A stretch of 64,000 nucleotides of DNA from Megamerina dolium (GCA_963854835.1 OY978527.1:31093547-31157546); one strand, 5' to 3'. Numbered from the stretch's first letter, positions 48,801-58,301 are shown. Program-made: numbers and translations. Notes: generated by a model not told the origin, from the sequence alone.

Positions 48801-51800
48801 ACAAATTAAAGTAGTCTTGGAGGTAATACGTTAGGTTAGATAGAGACGGCTGCGCGAACACATTTAGCCCAAGTGAGGCTCACCAGTATACTAAGAGCAT
48901 GTCTGTAAGCGCTAGTAGGTCTTTCGTTCGTTTTAGGGTCAGTACTGGCCAGATTGATCGGGTAGTTGCACACGAGTGTTTCAACTCTCATCTGACATTC
49001 GTTTTCCGCCATGCGTCCGAGGCTAGTGTAAGTTTACACGTCGCTTATACTCTCCTTATCAGAAAGAGTTTGCAACGTTGTGTGCGGTCTCGTTGCCTGG
49101 AATGTTCCAATGTCCTAGCACCCATATAAGGTGAATGTAGAACTGCTCGGATATCTTGTTAAAATATATTCTGGGCTACTGATTGATTCGGGTAAACTGT
49201 ATGTAGAGATTTTATAGCTGCTTGGCTCTCAGTGAAAATACCTATATCTACACCTGTGCTTGAAAAATACTGTAGCGGTCCGGCATCCTGAAGGCTATGC
49301 AAACTGCAAATGTTCGGAACCGTCTGTGTAGAAGTGGATTAATCTATTGAAAGCGGGTTGCCGTACTCCCAGTCAGATCTGATTATATTTATTTAATTTC
49401 TCAAATTACGATCGTGAATATCAGGGTGAATACCACATTTTAAATGAATTCAGATTCCAAACATACTCTTACGAAGGGCTTTATAATGAAGAGAAGGAGC
49501 TAGAACACGCTTCATGGACATCTAAAATGTTCTTGTTATTGTCGCATTTGTAGTGCAAATTTACCAACGATCAACTAATTCTGCACGAATAGGCTACAAA
49601 TACAGATGATGTGGTGCTCAGTCTGCTTTCGAAATACGTCGTTTTCATAAACGTATATTTAAAAATTCACAATGATTATTTAATATGCAGGTGAGGTAAT
49701 TCCGATTCTTTTTTTTTTCAGACAAAAAGTTGAGAAAATTTTTTCGAAGTTTGTCATTTTCAAAAAGTAGAGTTTATGGCCATCTGTAACTTATGCTCAG
49801 AAATCCAACAAATTCAAAAAAAGGTGTATCTCATTGGCATTTCCGAACAATTTGAAAAAGTTTAATTTAAATCAAACAACATTCCCCATTTCATTCTAGT
49901 AGCTGCATTACGAAGAATAATAGATTCGCTTTTTGGTGGTCTGGATTAATAACGATTTGAGATCAGTATTCTGAAATTTTTAAGACTGCAGAAGTAGAGC
50001 CCACTTTATTAATATTTAATGAAACATAAGAGCTCGCTATAGTTTTTTGAAATCTTTGATTTTTATGTTTTGTTTTATTGTTTTCATCAAGGGACAATTA
50101 AATAGCGTAGCATGCGTGCAAAATCACGAGTATTAGACTAAAAACGAAATTGCGAAATTAGCAACTCAATAAGAGTACATTCTGTCAAATAAGTACCCGG
50201 AAATTCTCATTTTTAATTTTCCCTCTGAGAATATTTAAAAAAATTTTTTTTCCCAGGTTGGCACAACTGTCAGCCACTATTCTGTGAATTTTTATTGCTA
50301 TGTGTCATTTAGTTTGGTTACGGCGTCATTAGGAACAAGTCAACCTTTTGTGTGCGTTGCGATTTCTTCTCGCCCCTCTTTGAACGATTTATACCAATCG
50401 TAAACTTGAGTTTTCGACATGGTTGAATCACCAAATGTTATTTTTTTCAACATTTCCAACGTTTTGGCACAAGAAATTTCGTTTGAAACACAAAATTTCA
50501 CACAAACTCTTTGTTCGATATTTTTATCCATAGTAAAAATCGCAACGCACACAAAAGATTGACTTGTTCCTAATGACGCCGTAACCAAACTAAATGACAC
50601 ATAGCAATAAAAATTCACAGAATAGTGGCTGACAGTTGTGCCAACCTGGGAAAAAAATTTTTTGAAATATTCTCAGAGGGAAAATTAAAAATGAGAATTT
50701 CCGATTTCCGGGTACTTATTTGACAGAATGTATGTCGGAATGGTTTATGTCAAAAAATCCTAATTGTATTTGTTTTTAAATTTTTAGGTAGGTAGGCATG
50801 CTAAGTTGGCATGTAAGGAAAAGGGACATTTAGGCCAACCTTCACTATATTTGAATATTTTGAATTCAAGTCTTACAGTCGATTAATGTGGACCAGGAAA
50901 AGAGTAGATGGACATCGACAGAGAAATATAAAATGCACACGATTGATGTTATTTAATGAGTAATGCAATTGTTAGTAAAAGAACTAGAACTTTTAAATTG
51001 TATAATCAACTATTGTTATGTCAGACATTGATTTGCACACAAGAGAAACTACAAACCGAATCGAAGAAAAAATTTTTAAATGTCCCTATTTCGTCAATTT
51101 GCCAGGTTTTCCCGACTACTATTATTGATAATATTTAGTTTAAATTAATAATAGAAATATTGAGTGTTGGTAAAACAATTAAACTCGGATAACTACAATA
51201 TTTTTATAGCCATTCTTTCAAAATTCTGTAGATTTTCTCATGTATGCACACAAAATGTCGTCAAAATTTTGTCAAAAGCTATGAAATCAATGCGCAAACA
51301 CAGCAGACTATTAGCATCTAATACAACTTGATTGTGTGTATTGGATACAAAGGTAAACGGTTCCAAAAACAAACTGCAAAGAACAAAATGAATATAAGTG
51401 TATTGATGTGAAGTTTAGTCACATTTTTGTAATTATTCGAATTATTCGGGACGTAGGTGTAATTTCTTGTGGGTTCGGGTACATGCGTCACATTTCCAAC
51501 CTGTTGGGCTCCCTGGAAAGCATGATAGTAACAAGAGACGTAGGTCATGATGGCACGTTCATCCGGTTTAGGAGTGTTGATCAAATCTAATAATTATCAT
51601 CATTATAGAATATTAATACACACATAAGTACAATAATTCATCTGAAGAATTCATGAAATGAGTAACTAATTGTGAAGCCTTTACATAAAATACATATGTT
51701 ATAGTACTAGTAAAGAAGCAAGAACACATACCATCAGGATCCAACATCCTTGGAATATCAAGATATTTCTCAGCAACATCGAAGGCAGTGTTCAAATTTT

Positions 51801-52386
51801 CCAGTGGATTATCTTTGGAAAGTTTGGCATAGTCGATCAAGTCTGGCCTATGACGATGAATTAAAGCGCAGAAGGCTAAACCATCCTATAGATGAGCAAT
51901 ATATATATATATGTACATATGCATTAATTCTATTGCAAATATTCACAATTTTACGTATTTAATGCATACCTTGAATGAAAGGTGGAAATTTTGAACATTG
52001 ACGTTCTTGTATGGGGCAGTTTTTCGTTGGCACCACAACAGCAAGCCCTCCTTGGCGGTCATCTCCTCAACGGATATATCTTGAATAGCAAAGCGTAAAA
52101 TAATGGTCCAGATCATGCCAAGTGTCATCTTTAGGTTGCCGTCAACAATTTCTTCAGCTCCTATTGACACCAATTGTACACCTTTAGATGCGATAAAGTC
52201 TAATGCCTTGTTGACATTGGCAATCTTGTGAAAGCGCATTTTTCCACGATCTGGTTTTGGTAGAGTTTCACCAGAAATTACTTCTAATAACAACATCAGC
52301 TTCAGACCGTTACGAAAATCTTCTTCAATGTTATCGATGCCAGTACCAGCTTTACGCAAATGACTGTTGCACCATGCCGTAAATGT
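42706..52386 (-). CDS. Actn: alpha-actinin gene (8 coding exons; first coding exon missing)
   Basis: Alpha-actinin is an antiparallel-dimer actin cross-linker of muscle Z-discs, stress fibres and cell cortex. On the minus strand eight exons join in phase: 52386-51970, 51885-51732, 51586-51501, 47230-47138, 47068-46718, 46648-46470, 44064-42930 and 42864-42706, totalling 2574 bp (857 codons plus stop). In order they encode CH1, CH2, four spectrin repeats, two EF-hands and a C-terminal ETDL. Each junction has an AG acceptor and GT donor, and the phases match. The length fits the 895-residue fly isoform minus about 38 N-terminal residues; I found no exon for those up to 64000. Identity is certain from the near-continuous match to the known fly protein. 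The introns of 2.4 kb (44065-46469) and about 4.2 kb (47231-51422) hold mobile elements. Transcription runs right to left. Confidence 0.97.
42930..44064 (-). CDS. Actn: Actn exon: spectrin repeats 3-4 and EF-hands
   Basis: This is the largest exon (1135 bp). It completes the split Asn codon, then encodes [20 protein letters not shown], repeats 3 and 4, and two EF-hands. EF1 ([12 protein letters not shown]) has acceptable ligand positions including Glu at position 12. EF2 ([12 protein letters not shown]) ends in Ala at position 12, so it probably does not bind calcium in the usual way. It ends SFRILAADK before GTAAGT. Confidence 0.97.
44640..44774 (+). pseudogene. fragment of an insect repeat-associated protein (MMADYCW type)
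   Basis: The plus strand inside an Actn intron reads [20 protein letters not shown], then [17 protein letters not shown] and MADYCWA before a stop. The pattern (NLGDVSEEQGERFHQDI.. ME.RYQGR.. MMADYCW) recurs in many insect genomes next to mobile elements. Its function is not known to me. It is antisense to Actn. Confidence 0.6.
45156..46064 (+). mobile_element. rosa-like DD41 mariner, internally deleted
   Basis: TA lies at 45154-45155 and 46065-46066. The 30-bp inverted ends starting AAGGGTTTTCCATTAGG differ at two positions. It starts MEKFTNQ, then a stop, ending ALRA where a deletion removes most of the DNA-binding half. Transposase resumes at FSDEAHF (first Asp), with one nonsense codon, then runs open to 45958 with [23 protein letters not shown] (second Asp) and [12 protein letters not shown]. 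The third catalytic position, 41 residues after the second, is Glu instead of Asp. It lies in an Actn intron, antisense to the gene. Confidence 0.9.
45416..45958 (+). pseudogene. rosa-like transposase catalytic domain, open for 180 codons
   Basis: The open stretch covers the C-terminal catalytic half, from [14 protein letters not shown] to KIEFHS. It contains [53 protein letters not shown] and [20 protein letters not shown]. The ATG at 45416 is internal to the family protein. The first Asp lies upstream of a stop codon. It does not encode an active transposase. Confidence 0.85.
46066..46465. other. Actn intron remainder, no gene seen
   Basis: A 78-codon plus-strand frame at 46174-46410 has no recognisable domain and is antisense to Actn. 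Confidence 0.5.
46470..46648 (-). CDS. Actn: Actn exon: spectrin repeat 2-3 region
   Basis: This 179-bp exon begins [15 protein letters not shown] and ends AAIAQEL with two bases of a split Asn codon before GTAAG. It contains [18 protein letters not shown], the hallmark of an alpha-actinin repeat. It joins in frame to the exon at 44064 across a 2.4-kb intron that holds a mariner relic. Confidence 0.96.
46718..47068 (-). CDS. Actn: Actn exon: spectrin repeat 1 and start of repeat 2
   Basis: This 351-bp exon (117 codons, phase 0) begins [15 protein letters not shown], the conserved start of spectrin repeat 1, and ends HLAQKFKHK before donor GTGAGA. It contains the repeat-2 opening ([18 protein letters not shown]). 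An ATG within it is internal, not a start. Confidence 0.96.
47138..47230 (-). CDS. Actn: Actn exon: CH2 to rod linker
   Basis: This 93-bp exon (31 codons, phase 0) begins [16 protein letters not shown] and ends YERLASD before donor GTAAGT. It is the neck between the actin-binding head and the first spectrin repeat. I saw no mutually exclusive partner exon by eye in the 4.2-kb intron to its right. Confidence 0.95.
47231..48839. other. Actn intron, AT-rich, no gene seen
   Basis: No further Actn exon or recognisable repeat was found here. A 96-codon plus-strand frame at 47991-48281 shows no domain. Confidence 0.5.
48840..49370 (-). mobile_element. I-like retrotransposon RNase H remnant
   Basis: On the minus strand near 49350 FYTDGSE, the RNase H start motif, is followed by broken sequence with [13 protein letters not shown] (about 49230) and [11 protein letters not shown] (about 49110), which is the conserved WVPGH..I.GNE block in degraded form. 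Many stops. It sits in the 4.2-kb Actn intron in the sense direction of the gene. Confidence 0.6.
50178..50730. mobile_element. palindromic mariner derivative (terminal inverted duplication)
   Basis: TA flanks both sides (50176-50177, 50731-50732). From each end, CATTCTGTCAAATAAGTACC begins arms of about 190 bp that are nearly identical inverted copies; the right arm carries an extra ATCGGAA-type repeat. The right arm continues into the start of a mariner transposase on the minus strand (50531-50340): [15 protein letters not shown], then [17 protein letters not shown] and [20 protein letters not shown], ending abruptly where the left arm begins. The unit is thus a mariner 5' end fused to an inverted copy of itself. 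Confidence 0.9.
50340..50531 (-). pseudogene. mariner transposase N-terminus (helix-turn-helix)
   Basis: About 60 codons of the first DNA-binding domain, from [10 protein letters not shown] to FKEGREE, are open. The family normally continues with a DLPRSGRPS linker and the catalytic domain, both missing. Part of the structure is the right arm of the palindrome. Confidence 0.85.
50732..51422. other. Actn intron remainder, no gene seen
   Basis: AT-rich; no recognisable exon or repeat up to the alternative donor at 51422. Confidence 0.5.
51423..51500 (-). CDS. Actn: Actn alternative in-frame exon extension (26 residues)
   Basis: Reading past the first donor the frame stays open for 78 bp, [18 protein letters not shown] and then an Asn-rich NNSNNYKN, and reaches a second donor AAT/GTGACT. 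Exactly 26 codons are added with no phase change. Fly alpha-actinin is known to be alternatively spliced between the actin-binding domain and the first spectrin repeat, and its long isoform carries a very similar [12 protein letters not shown] insert. The extension is therefore probably a real alternative 5' splice choice. The second donor is weak, which suggests regulation. Confidence 0.85.
51501..51586 (-). CDS. Actn: Actn exon: end of CH2 (short form)
   Basis: The 86-bp short form completes the split Asp codon and encodes [17 protein letters not shown] followed by a segment ending FQGAQQ. Its donor is CAG/GTTGGA. It is phase-compatible with the exon at 47230, which begins AETAANRIC, giving the constitutive junction known for fly alpha-actinin. 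The downstream intron is about 4.2 kb. Confidence 0.95.
51732..51885 (-). CDS. Actn: Actn exon: CH2
   Basis: This 154-bp exon begins [19 protein letters not shown], the conserved second-CH-domain helix, and ends MLDPD plus one base of a split Asp codon before donor GTATGTG. The acceptor is CTATAG. It joins in frame to the exon at 51586. Confidence 0.97.
51970..52386 (-). CDS. Actn: Actn exon: CH1 and start of CH2
   Basis: This 417-bp exon (139 codons, phase 0 at both ends) begins [10 protein letters not shown] after a TTTCAG acceptor and ends NFHLSFK before GTATGC. It holds the actin-binding CH1 core ([32 protein letters not shown]) and the start of CH2 ([14 protein letters not shown]). The start is set by the acceptor, not by an ATG, so this is not the first coding exon. 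A SINE copy ends 40 bp upstream of the acceptor. Confidence 0.97.
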
Positions 52387-52412
52387 CTGAAACGAAATAA
52401 TACACATAGAGT

Positions 52413-52807
52413 TACTTGATTGTTTAAAAAAAAAAAAATAAATATGTGGCACTTAAAGCCCCAAAGGGCTCATTGGCCGAGCTTCTCTTCCATTACTGTT
52501 GTGCATCTTAAATTTTGGACAATATTAGAAGGGACCTACTTATTTTAGCCGGTTCCGAACGGCAGAACACTTGTGACATCACTTTTTCTGAGCTTTGTCA
52601 CAGAGTTCTTTAAGAAGCTTTTTCATGGCAAGTTGTTACTGTCGGAAGAATTGCCAATTGCTTGCCGACAGGTGGGTACCGTTCGAAAGAAAAATCTTAT
52701 CGATATTAAATTTGTTATGCATCAGCCGGGGATTGAACCACGACCTACAGATCAGAAGGCGAATACACTAACCACTGAGCTACGGCACTCACCGTACTTG
52801 ATTGTTT
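52413..52807. repeat. 13-bp target-site duplication of SINE copy 6
   Basis: TACTTGATTGTTT occurs at 52413-52425 and 52795-52807, perfect and directly flanking the SINE. Confidence 0.95.
52426..52794 (-). mobile_element. tRNA-headed SINE, copy 6 (intact, near Actn splice acceptor)
   Basis: Read from 52794, the head is GTGCCGTAGCTCAGTGGTTA with B box GGTTCAATCCCCGG. The body is nearly identical to copies 2 and 5. It ends ATTTATTTTTTTTTTTT. A perfect 13-bp target duplication flanks it, so it is recent or well preserved. It lies in the sense orientation of Actn. Its T tail falls 40-52 nt upstream of the exon that starts at 52386. Confidence 0.95.
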
Positions 52808-52959
52808 GCAATAAATTAATATCACGTCGTAATCATAGTGTGCCAATAATATGTACTATGCGACAGCATTCGAAAGAAATCGCTAAATGAATGTAGGTGC
52901 TCGCGCACAAGTGCAATAAAACTGAAATTTCAGTTTCTTTCTAGATAAGTTCTTAAAAA

Positions 52960-53965
52960 AAGATTTTTAAATGGTGCCGAATGTTAACCCAGCAAAAAAC
53001 ATAATTGTTCCATTCTCTAGTAAATACAAAATTGGGAATCTAAATTCTATCACCTTAGACGGAATAGACATAAGAATTACAAAAAGAAGTAAAATTCCTG
53101 GGCGTAATATTAGACCAGCGCTTATGATGGGAAACACACATAGAAAATGTGGTGAGAAAGGCTACTCGAATATTTATGATTTGTAAATTCATGGCTTACG
53201 GATAACTTACACCTCTTCACATGTAATTCTAGTCCCTAGTACGGGACCAAGTAGTTGTATGAATTGATGAACTCAGTAATAAAAACAAATGGAAAGGTAT
53301 ATCTACAGCATACAGGATAAACCAGAGCTGTATAAAATGGTTCACGGGCGGTTCCTTAACTGAAGAAGATCCGGGGTTAAAATACTCGGAACTTTTAAAA
53401 ATTAACATTACTGTCTTTCAAGCAGAAGTATAAGCGATAGGCAGGTGTGTTGACTTCAACCTCATACGTTAATGCCAGATCCGAAGGATTGCAATCCCTA
53501 CAGACAGACAGACAGCTATTCAGGCACTCAAATCTCACCAGGTGAAATCAAAACTTGCTTTGCTTTGACAAAAAATAAACTTGGTCAATGTATTCAGGCC
53601 TGGATCCTTTGGATGCCCGAACACATTGGAGTTAAAGCAAATGAGTTGGCAGACAAGCTCGCCAGGAAGGGTGATCCATTATGGGTTCACAACTCGATTG
53701 TCCATACTCAAAAAGAAGAGAAGGATCAGAAAGACAACTTTAAGAAGAGTAACCAAGCGGTTTGTCACACTCTAAGTTACCTTTAGGGACCTATAATCTA
53801 AATCGATCTAAGGAATGCATTAATTTAAATAAGAATAATCTAAGGCTAATCACGGGAATACTCACAGAAACCCAGAGACATACCCTGAGTCCACGAAGGA
53901 AGCGCAATAGACCTATTAGGTCGTAGTGCATAAAACCCCTATAATAATAATAATAATAATTCAAG
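52960..53965 (+). mobile_element. I-like retrotransposon RT/RNase H relic with TAA tail
   Basis: Plus-strand blocks read VNPAKNIIVPFSSKYKIGNL and ITLDGIDIRITKRSKIPG (RT thumb; AKFLGVILD shifted), MVHGR/FTGGSLTEE (RNase H start), IQAWILWMPEHIGVKANELA (WVPGH.GI.GNE block) then DKLARKG, and NNLRLITGILTETQRHTLS near the end. The element closes with (TAA)n at 53942-53960, typical of I-clade 3' ends. Many frameshifts. It lies in the probable first Actn intron, antisense. Confidence 0.85.
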
Positions 53966-54149
53966 GATATTATGTAGAAAAATAAACATTAATTTGAAAA
54001 AAAAATGTTTTGTATCTTTGTTAGGACTGAAACTTTTTAGACAACTCTCATATTTTGGGGGGGTGGACAAATTGTATTTGTACGTATTTACTGAAACACC
54101 CAGTATGCATTAAGCTGGGTCGATGAAAAAAGCTTTAAATATCCACCCC

Positions 54150-54325
54150 TTAATTGATAGCTTACCTTGAGAGGATCTATATGACCGAGCTTGTTGTGCT
54201 TGGTAAAATATGTGGACAATATTAATTAGAAGGATATTCTAATAATAGCAGGTTGAGCCCTTTTACAGAACTTTGTGTCTTTTAGAAGCGCTTTCATGAC
54301 AAATTTTTACTTCAGTATGCCTTAG
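54150..54325 (-). mobile_element. SINE 3' fragment, copy 7
   Basis: Degraded match to the SINE body on the minus strand, recognisable from GACCGAGCTTGTTGTGC, GTGGACAATATTAATTAGAAG and TTTACAGAACTTTGTGTC on the plus strand. The head is missing. Confidence 0.65.
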
Positions 54326-54329
54326 CAAC

Positions 54330-55735
54330 CTACAGCACACTAAAATTATATATTTAAATTATTATATTGAGCATTAAATCTTGAACTGCTGTAGAATTGT
54401 CCTTTATGAACTAAATGGAACACTTCAAAGGCAAAATTTTCAAGAATTGTTTAGAGCTTTAATGAATGAATAACCAAATGCTAACTATAGCTAGCTTATC
54501 GATACCTTTTTTAACGATATATTGTATAATATTTTCAAATTGCTCATCAAATGCCAAAGTTATGATAAATAGAGTGTTTAATCTATTTTTCCCGCGATTC
54601 AAAAACAAAAATGGTGCCTGGATCCTCTTAAGGCAAGCTATCAATAAGGGGTGGGCATTTGAAACTTGTTTTTTTATTTTTTTTTTTTGTATAGGCATCG
54701 ACCCGACCGAATATACATAATACCTGTGTATGTAGATGAAAAATAAGACAACTAATAGAAAATTACTGCATTTTTTCTTTAACAGAGACTTCATTCCAAC
54801 CAGAGAGATGCAAGTATGCACATAGACAACATAACTTGCTGCTACGATGGACCGCTATTTGAAGGCCATTTTACCTATTAAATCAATACATACATAATTG
54901 ACTACAGCTACTTCTTGTGCATATGAATGCGGTTAATAACAATTACAAATGATCTTTGATATAAAAGCACATATTGCCTATTTATTCTAAGAGTGACACA
55001 ACTGAAAAATAGCTAGTTTATAAGAAACTGAATCAAATCACTTGAAGACTCGCAGCTTCGATGAAATAGTGATACACAATCCCGCAGAACAATTATCTTG
55101 GAAAGTAGCTATGTGTAGAGATGAAGTTTATACAAGAGGTTCACATAGTGGATCGTGCCAAACGCCAGTTTTCTGTATTTTTGAATTGTGCCGCTCTTGC
55201 AGCAAACAAACAATATATGCATGTACCTACGTATGTATTGTTGGCTTGTTTGTCTGGTAGCATGTGAACTGTAATCATCAGAAACCGATGTGGACAACCA
55301 GTCAGGTAATCTGGTTATATTTGAATGTACCGTTTTGTGTATATTAGAAAAGAGGTAATGCTCTTGTGTGTTTGTAGTTTTTCTACAGCTGCAATAAAAA
55401 AACCATATTGACCGCAAAAGATGTGAAAATTATATACGAGCATCCACCGTCGTAAATTCAATATCAATAAATTTGCCTGAATGGTGCATATATACATAGT
55501 AGGTAGATAGGTACCTACAAAATATTAAATTTTAGTTGAATTTCATGTGCAATGCGGTAAGTATAGAAGGTGTAGTCAAAAGCGAAAGTCCAAAATTTTA
55601 CGATCACAGACGAGTATGTTTATCAGAATAGAAAACCATGTCGAATAGTCTTTCACTGAATAATTCAAATAAGAATTAAATTGTAAAATACGATTCTTAA
55701 TTAATATTTTTGTTTGTAATTATAAATTAATATAT
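54330..55735. other. AT-rich non-coding stretch, no gene seen
   Basis: Overlapping open frames of 60-120 codons on both strands contain no recognisable motif. Confidence 0.5.
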
Positions 55736-55792
55736 CGTAACCCTTAAATATGATAATATGTTTTAATAGAAAAGCAAAAACGCACTTAATAA

Positions 55793-56179
55793 GTGTCTAC
55801 GCCCCGATATAACCAGGAAGCGAAGGACAAGTTTTATAACGAACTACAGCAAACCCTCGATGGTATACCATCTACAGACGAAGTCATTGTACTCGGAGAT
55901 TTGAACGCACGTATTGGTAATCAAATAGTGGCTGGAGTAAAAAATCGATTCAACGAGGAAGTTCTCAATGAGAGTGGCCAGCAACTAATAGACCTCTGTC
56001 TGCAGAATAACTTAAGAATAAATAACACGTTTTACGACCACAAACCTCAACATAAATATACCTTTGCAAACACAAGAGGACAAAAATTTATAATCGATTA
56101 TATAATAACGAATGATAAGATACATCGGTCCAGGGTAGTTGATGTCAGAGTGCTAAGCTCGGGTAAATATCGGCACTGA
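55793..56179 (+). pseudogene. RTE-like endonuclease C-terminal half
   Basis: The frame reads RYNQEAKDKFYNELQQTL, then EVIVLGDLNARIGNQIV (the GD.NA catalytic motif), then FANTRGQKFIIDYIITND, the conserved S..ID and HxV-like end in altered form. It ends at a stop at 56179. The first half of the domain, with its catalytic Asn and Glu, is truncated away. Confidence 0.85.
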
Positions 56180-56933
56180 CCACAGTCTTGTTCTCATGAA
56201 AATAAGTACATGCGTAGAATTCCTCAATAAAAATGCCAATAAACTGGCAGCTCAAATAGAAAAATTCAATACAGAATCATTTAACAATCATTCTACAAAA
56301 CTGTTATACCAGAGACGACTAAAAGAGAAGTTAGAAACTAATAGCATAAACCAAAATGATAACATCGACCGCTCATGGGAAAAGTTAGAAACTAATATTC
56401 TGAAAGCAGCAGAGGAATCTCTCGGAAAGCGCTCAGTTAAATAGAGCACTAAAACAATGAGATACAAGCCGTGGTTTTGTGACGAAGTGAAGAACTTGAC
56501 AACGGAAAAAAGATAGCATACTTAAATTACAGAAGTCAGATTATAAGCTACGATAATTACAAGACTGTTAGAAATAGGGTAAACAGCGCAATATCCAACA
56601 TCAAAAAGCAAAGCTGGGAAAATTTCTCGACTGAGATGGAACATGATCTGTATGGAGCCCAGAAAAAAGTGTGGAATATGCTTAGAAATCTGAAAAAGCC
56701 AGTAAACGAGTATATCACTTACTCGACCCTGACCATAGGAGAATGGGAAACATACTTTCAGCAGTTATATAGACACAACGGAGCACCAGAACAGAATAGA
56801 CATACAAGCAACCATACATCTAGCTATGAAGAACAAGCGTTTACAATTTTCACTGACGATGTAGAGTTCACTGCAGCGAAACTAAAGAATAGAAAATCAG
56901 CTGGGCGGTGAACCACCGTTCAAAGAAATTGCA

Positions 56934-57377
56934 GTGCTTTTTAATAAAATTCTTCAAAGTAGAACGGTACCATCAGATTGGAGAAAAAGTATAACTATCC
57001 CTATATTCAAAAAAGGTGATAGAAAAGTCCCAGACATAACCCGAGGCATAACCCTCCTCAGCTCTGTACTTAAATTGTTAACTAAAATTCTGGCTCGACA
57101 CATATCTGACACCGGCATTGCCGAGGAACAACAAGGATTCAAACAAAACAGATCAACCGTAGATGCAATATTTATAATACGACAGATTGCTGAGGAGGCA
57201 ATTGAATTGAATAAACCCGCATTCATATGTTTCGTTGACTTAACGAAGGCATTTGATAGAGTAATATTGGACGACGTAATCGATATACTTCGCAAACGAG
57301 GAATCTGCAGTGAAATCACACAAGTAATAAAAGATCTCAACACAAATAATAAGACATCCATCAAGGTAAAAAAATGA
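56934..57377 (+). pseudogene. RTE-like RT, fingers and palm
   Basis: Blocks: TVPSDWRKSITIPIFKKGDR, ITLLSSVLKLLTKILARHIS, GIAEEQQGFKQNRSTVDAIF and AFICFVDLTKAFDRVILDDV (motif A, catalytic Asp). It continues after a frameshift as GIRQGDSLSPILFNLIMDEI (motif B) and VCYADDAVLIS (YADD intact) at 57410-57560. Frames 57454-57675 and 57566-58249 carry the remainder. Confidence 0.9.
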
Positions 57378-57565
57378 AATATAATCGGAATTTCCAGTTG
57401 CAGCGGGCATCAGGCAAGGGGACAGTTTAAGCCCTATTCTCTTCAATCTTATAATGGACGAAATTATATCTGAGATAAGAGGAGCGGGAAGAGGATATAA
57501 GTTAGGAGAAGAAATAAAAATTGTTTGTTATGCTGATGATGCAGTTTTAATCTCGGATAACGAGG

Positions 57566-58249
57566 ATGACCTACAGCGATTATTGTACGCAAATATCTGC
57601 ATCAAAAACAAAATCCTTAACAATCTCACAAAATCCCTTGCGATGCAAACTGGCTGTCTACGGCGAAAGTATTGAACAAGAAATGGCATTTAACTACCTT
57701 GGAACAAAAATAACATCGCAAAAATGTCTCAAATCCGAAGTCGATGAGCAAACAATGAAAGCATCACGCATATCTGGATGCTTAAGGGATGTCGTGTGGA
57801 GAAATAAGCATATGAGCATAAAATCAAAAGTACGTATTTATAAAACATGCGTAAGGCCTATCTTAACATATGCAACTGAAACAAGAGCCGACACGAAAAA
57901 CACGGAGCGCATTGCATCAAAAGTTGAGATGCATACACTGCGCTCTATAGCAGGCTATACACGATGGGATCACATGCGTAACGAGGAAATCAGACAGATG
58001 TGCGAAGTGCAGGACGTCATCAAATGGAGCCGGAAGCGACGAAAAGAGTGGAAGAACCATGTTATGCGGATGTCTAACAACCGTTTAGCAAAAATCGCAA
58101 TGGTAGGTAAACCAGCAGCAAAGAGGCCACCGGGAAGGCCGCCAAAAAGATGGCAGGACATCGGCATCTACAGAAGACTGATCATGCTATTAAATTTGAA
58201 GATGCAATATATATTTGTATATGTATATATATCTAAGAAATTGTTGTAA
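57566..58249 (+). pseudogene. RTE-like RT thumb and C-terminal domain
   Basis: The frame includes KTKSLTISQNPLRCKL, then NYLGTKITSQKCLKSEVDEQ (YLG motif), YKTCVRPILTYATETRA (R.YGSE.W-like), RSIAGYTRWDHMRNEEIRQM and VMRMSNNRLAKIAMVGKPAA followed by RPPGRPPKRWQDI. It ends where the 3' region begins, before 58250. Confidence 0.9.
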
Positions 58250-58301
58250 TTAACAGAATATCATCCTAAATAAAGTAGATGAAGAAGAGTAACCCTTAAA
58301 T

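Larger units (their letters stand above)
55750..58288 (+). mobile_element. RTE-like non-LTR retrotransposon, 5' truncated
   Basis: Element bounded by a perfect 13-bp duplication. It starts inside the endonuclease (HLISVYAPI near 55780) and carries the endonuclease C-terminal half, a linker, RT and a C-terminal region. Its 3' end is a TAGATGAAGAAGA-like sequence at 58275-58288, with AATAAAG just before. Several frameshifts and stops break the single ORF, so it is inactive. The clade is inferred from the VYAP..GD.NA endonuclease and the C-terminal WKNHVMRM...RPPGRPPKRW pattern. Confidence 0.9.
55737..58301. repeat. 13-bp target-site duplication of the RTE-like element
   Basis: GTAACCCTTAAAT at 55737-55749 and 58289-58301, a perfect direct repeat that defines the element limits. 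Confidence 0.95.

Noticed and set aside
47231..51400. A mutually exclusive partner for the Actn neck exon
   Set aside because: I found no minus-strand stretch resembling [10 protein letters not shown] with usable splice sites; only the 78-bp extension of the preceding exon is supported.
54459..54821. A 120-codon minus-strand frame
   Set aside because: Lys/Phe/Leu-rich composition from AT-rich DNA, an overlapping frame on the other strand, and no motif.
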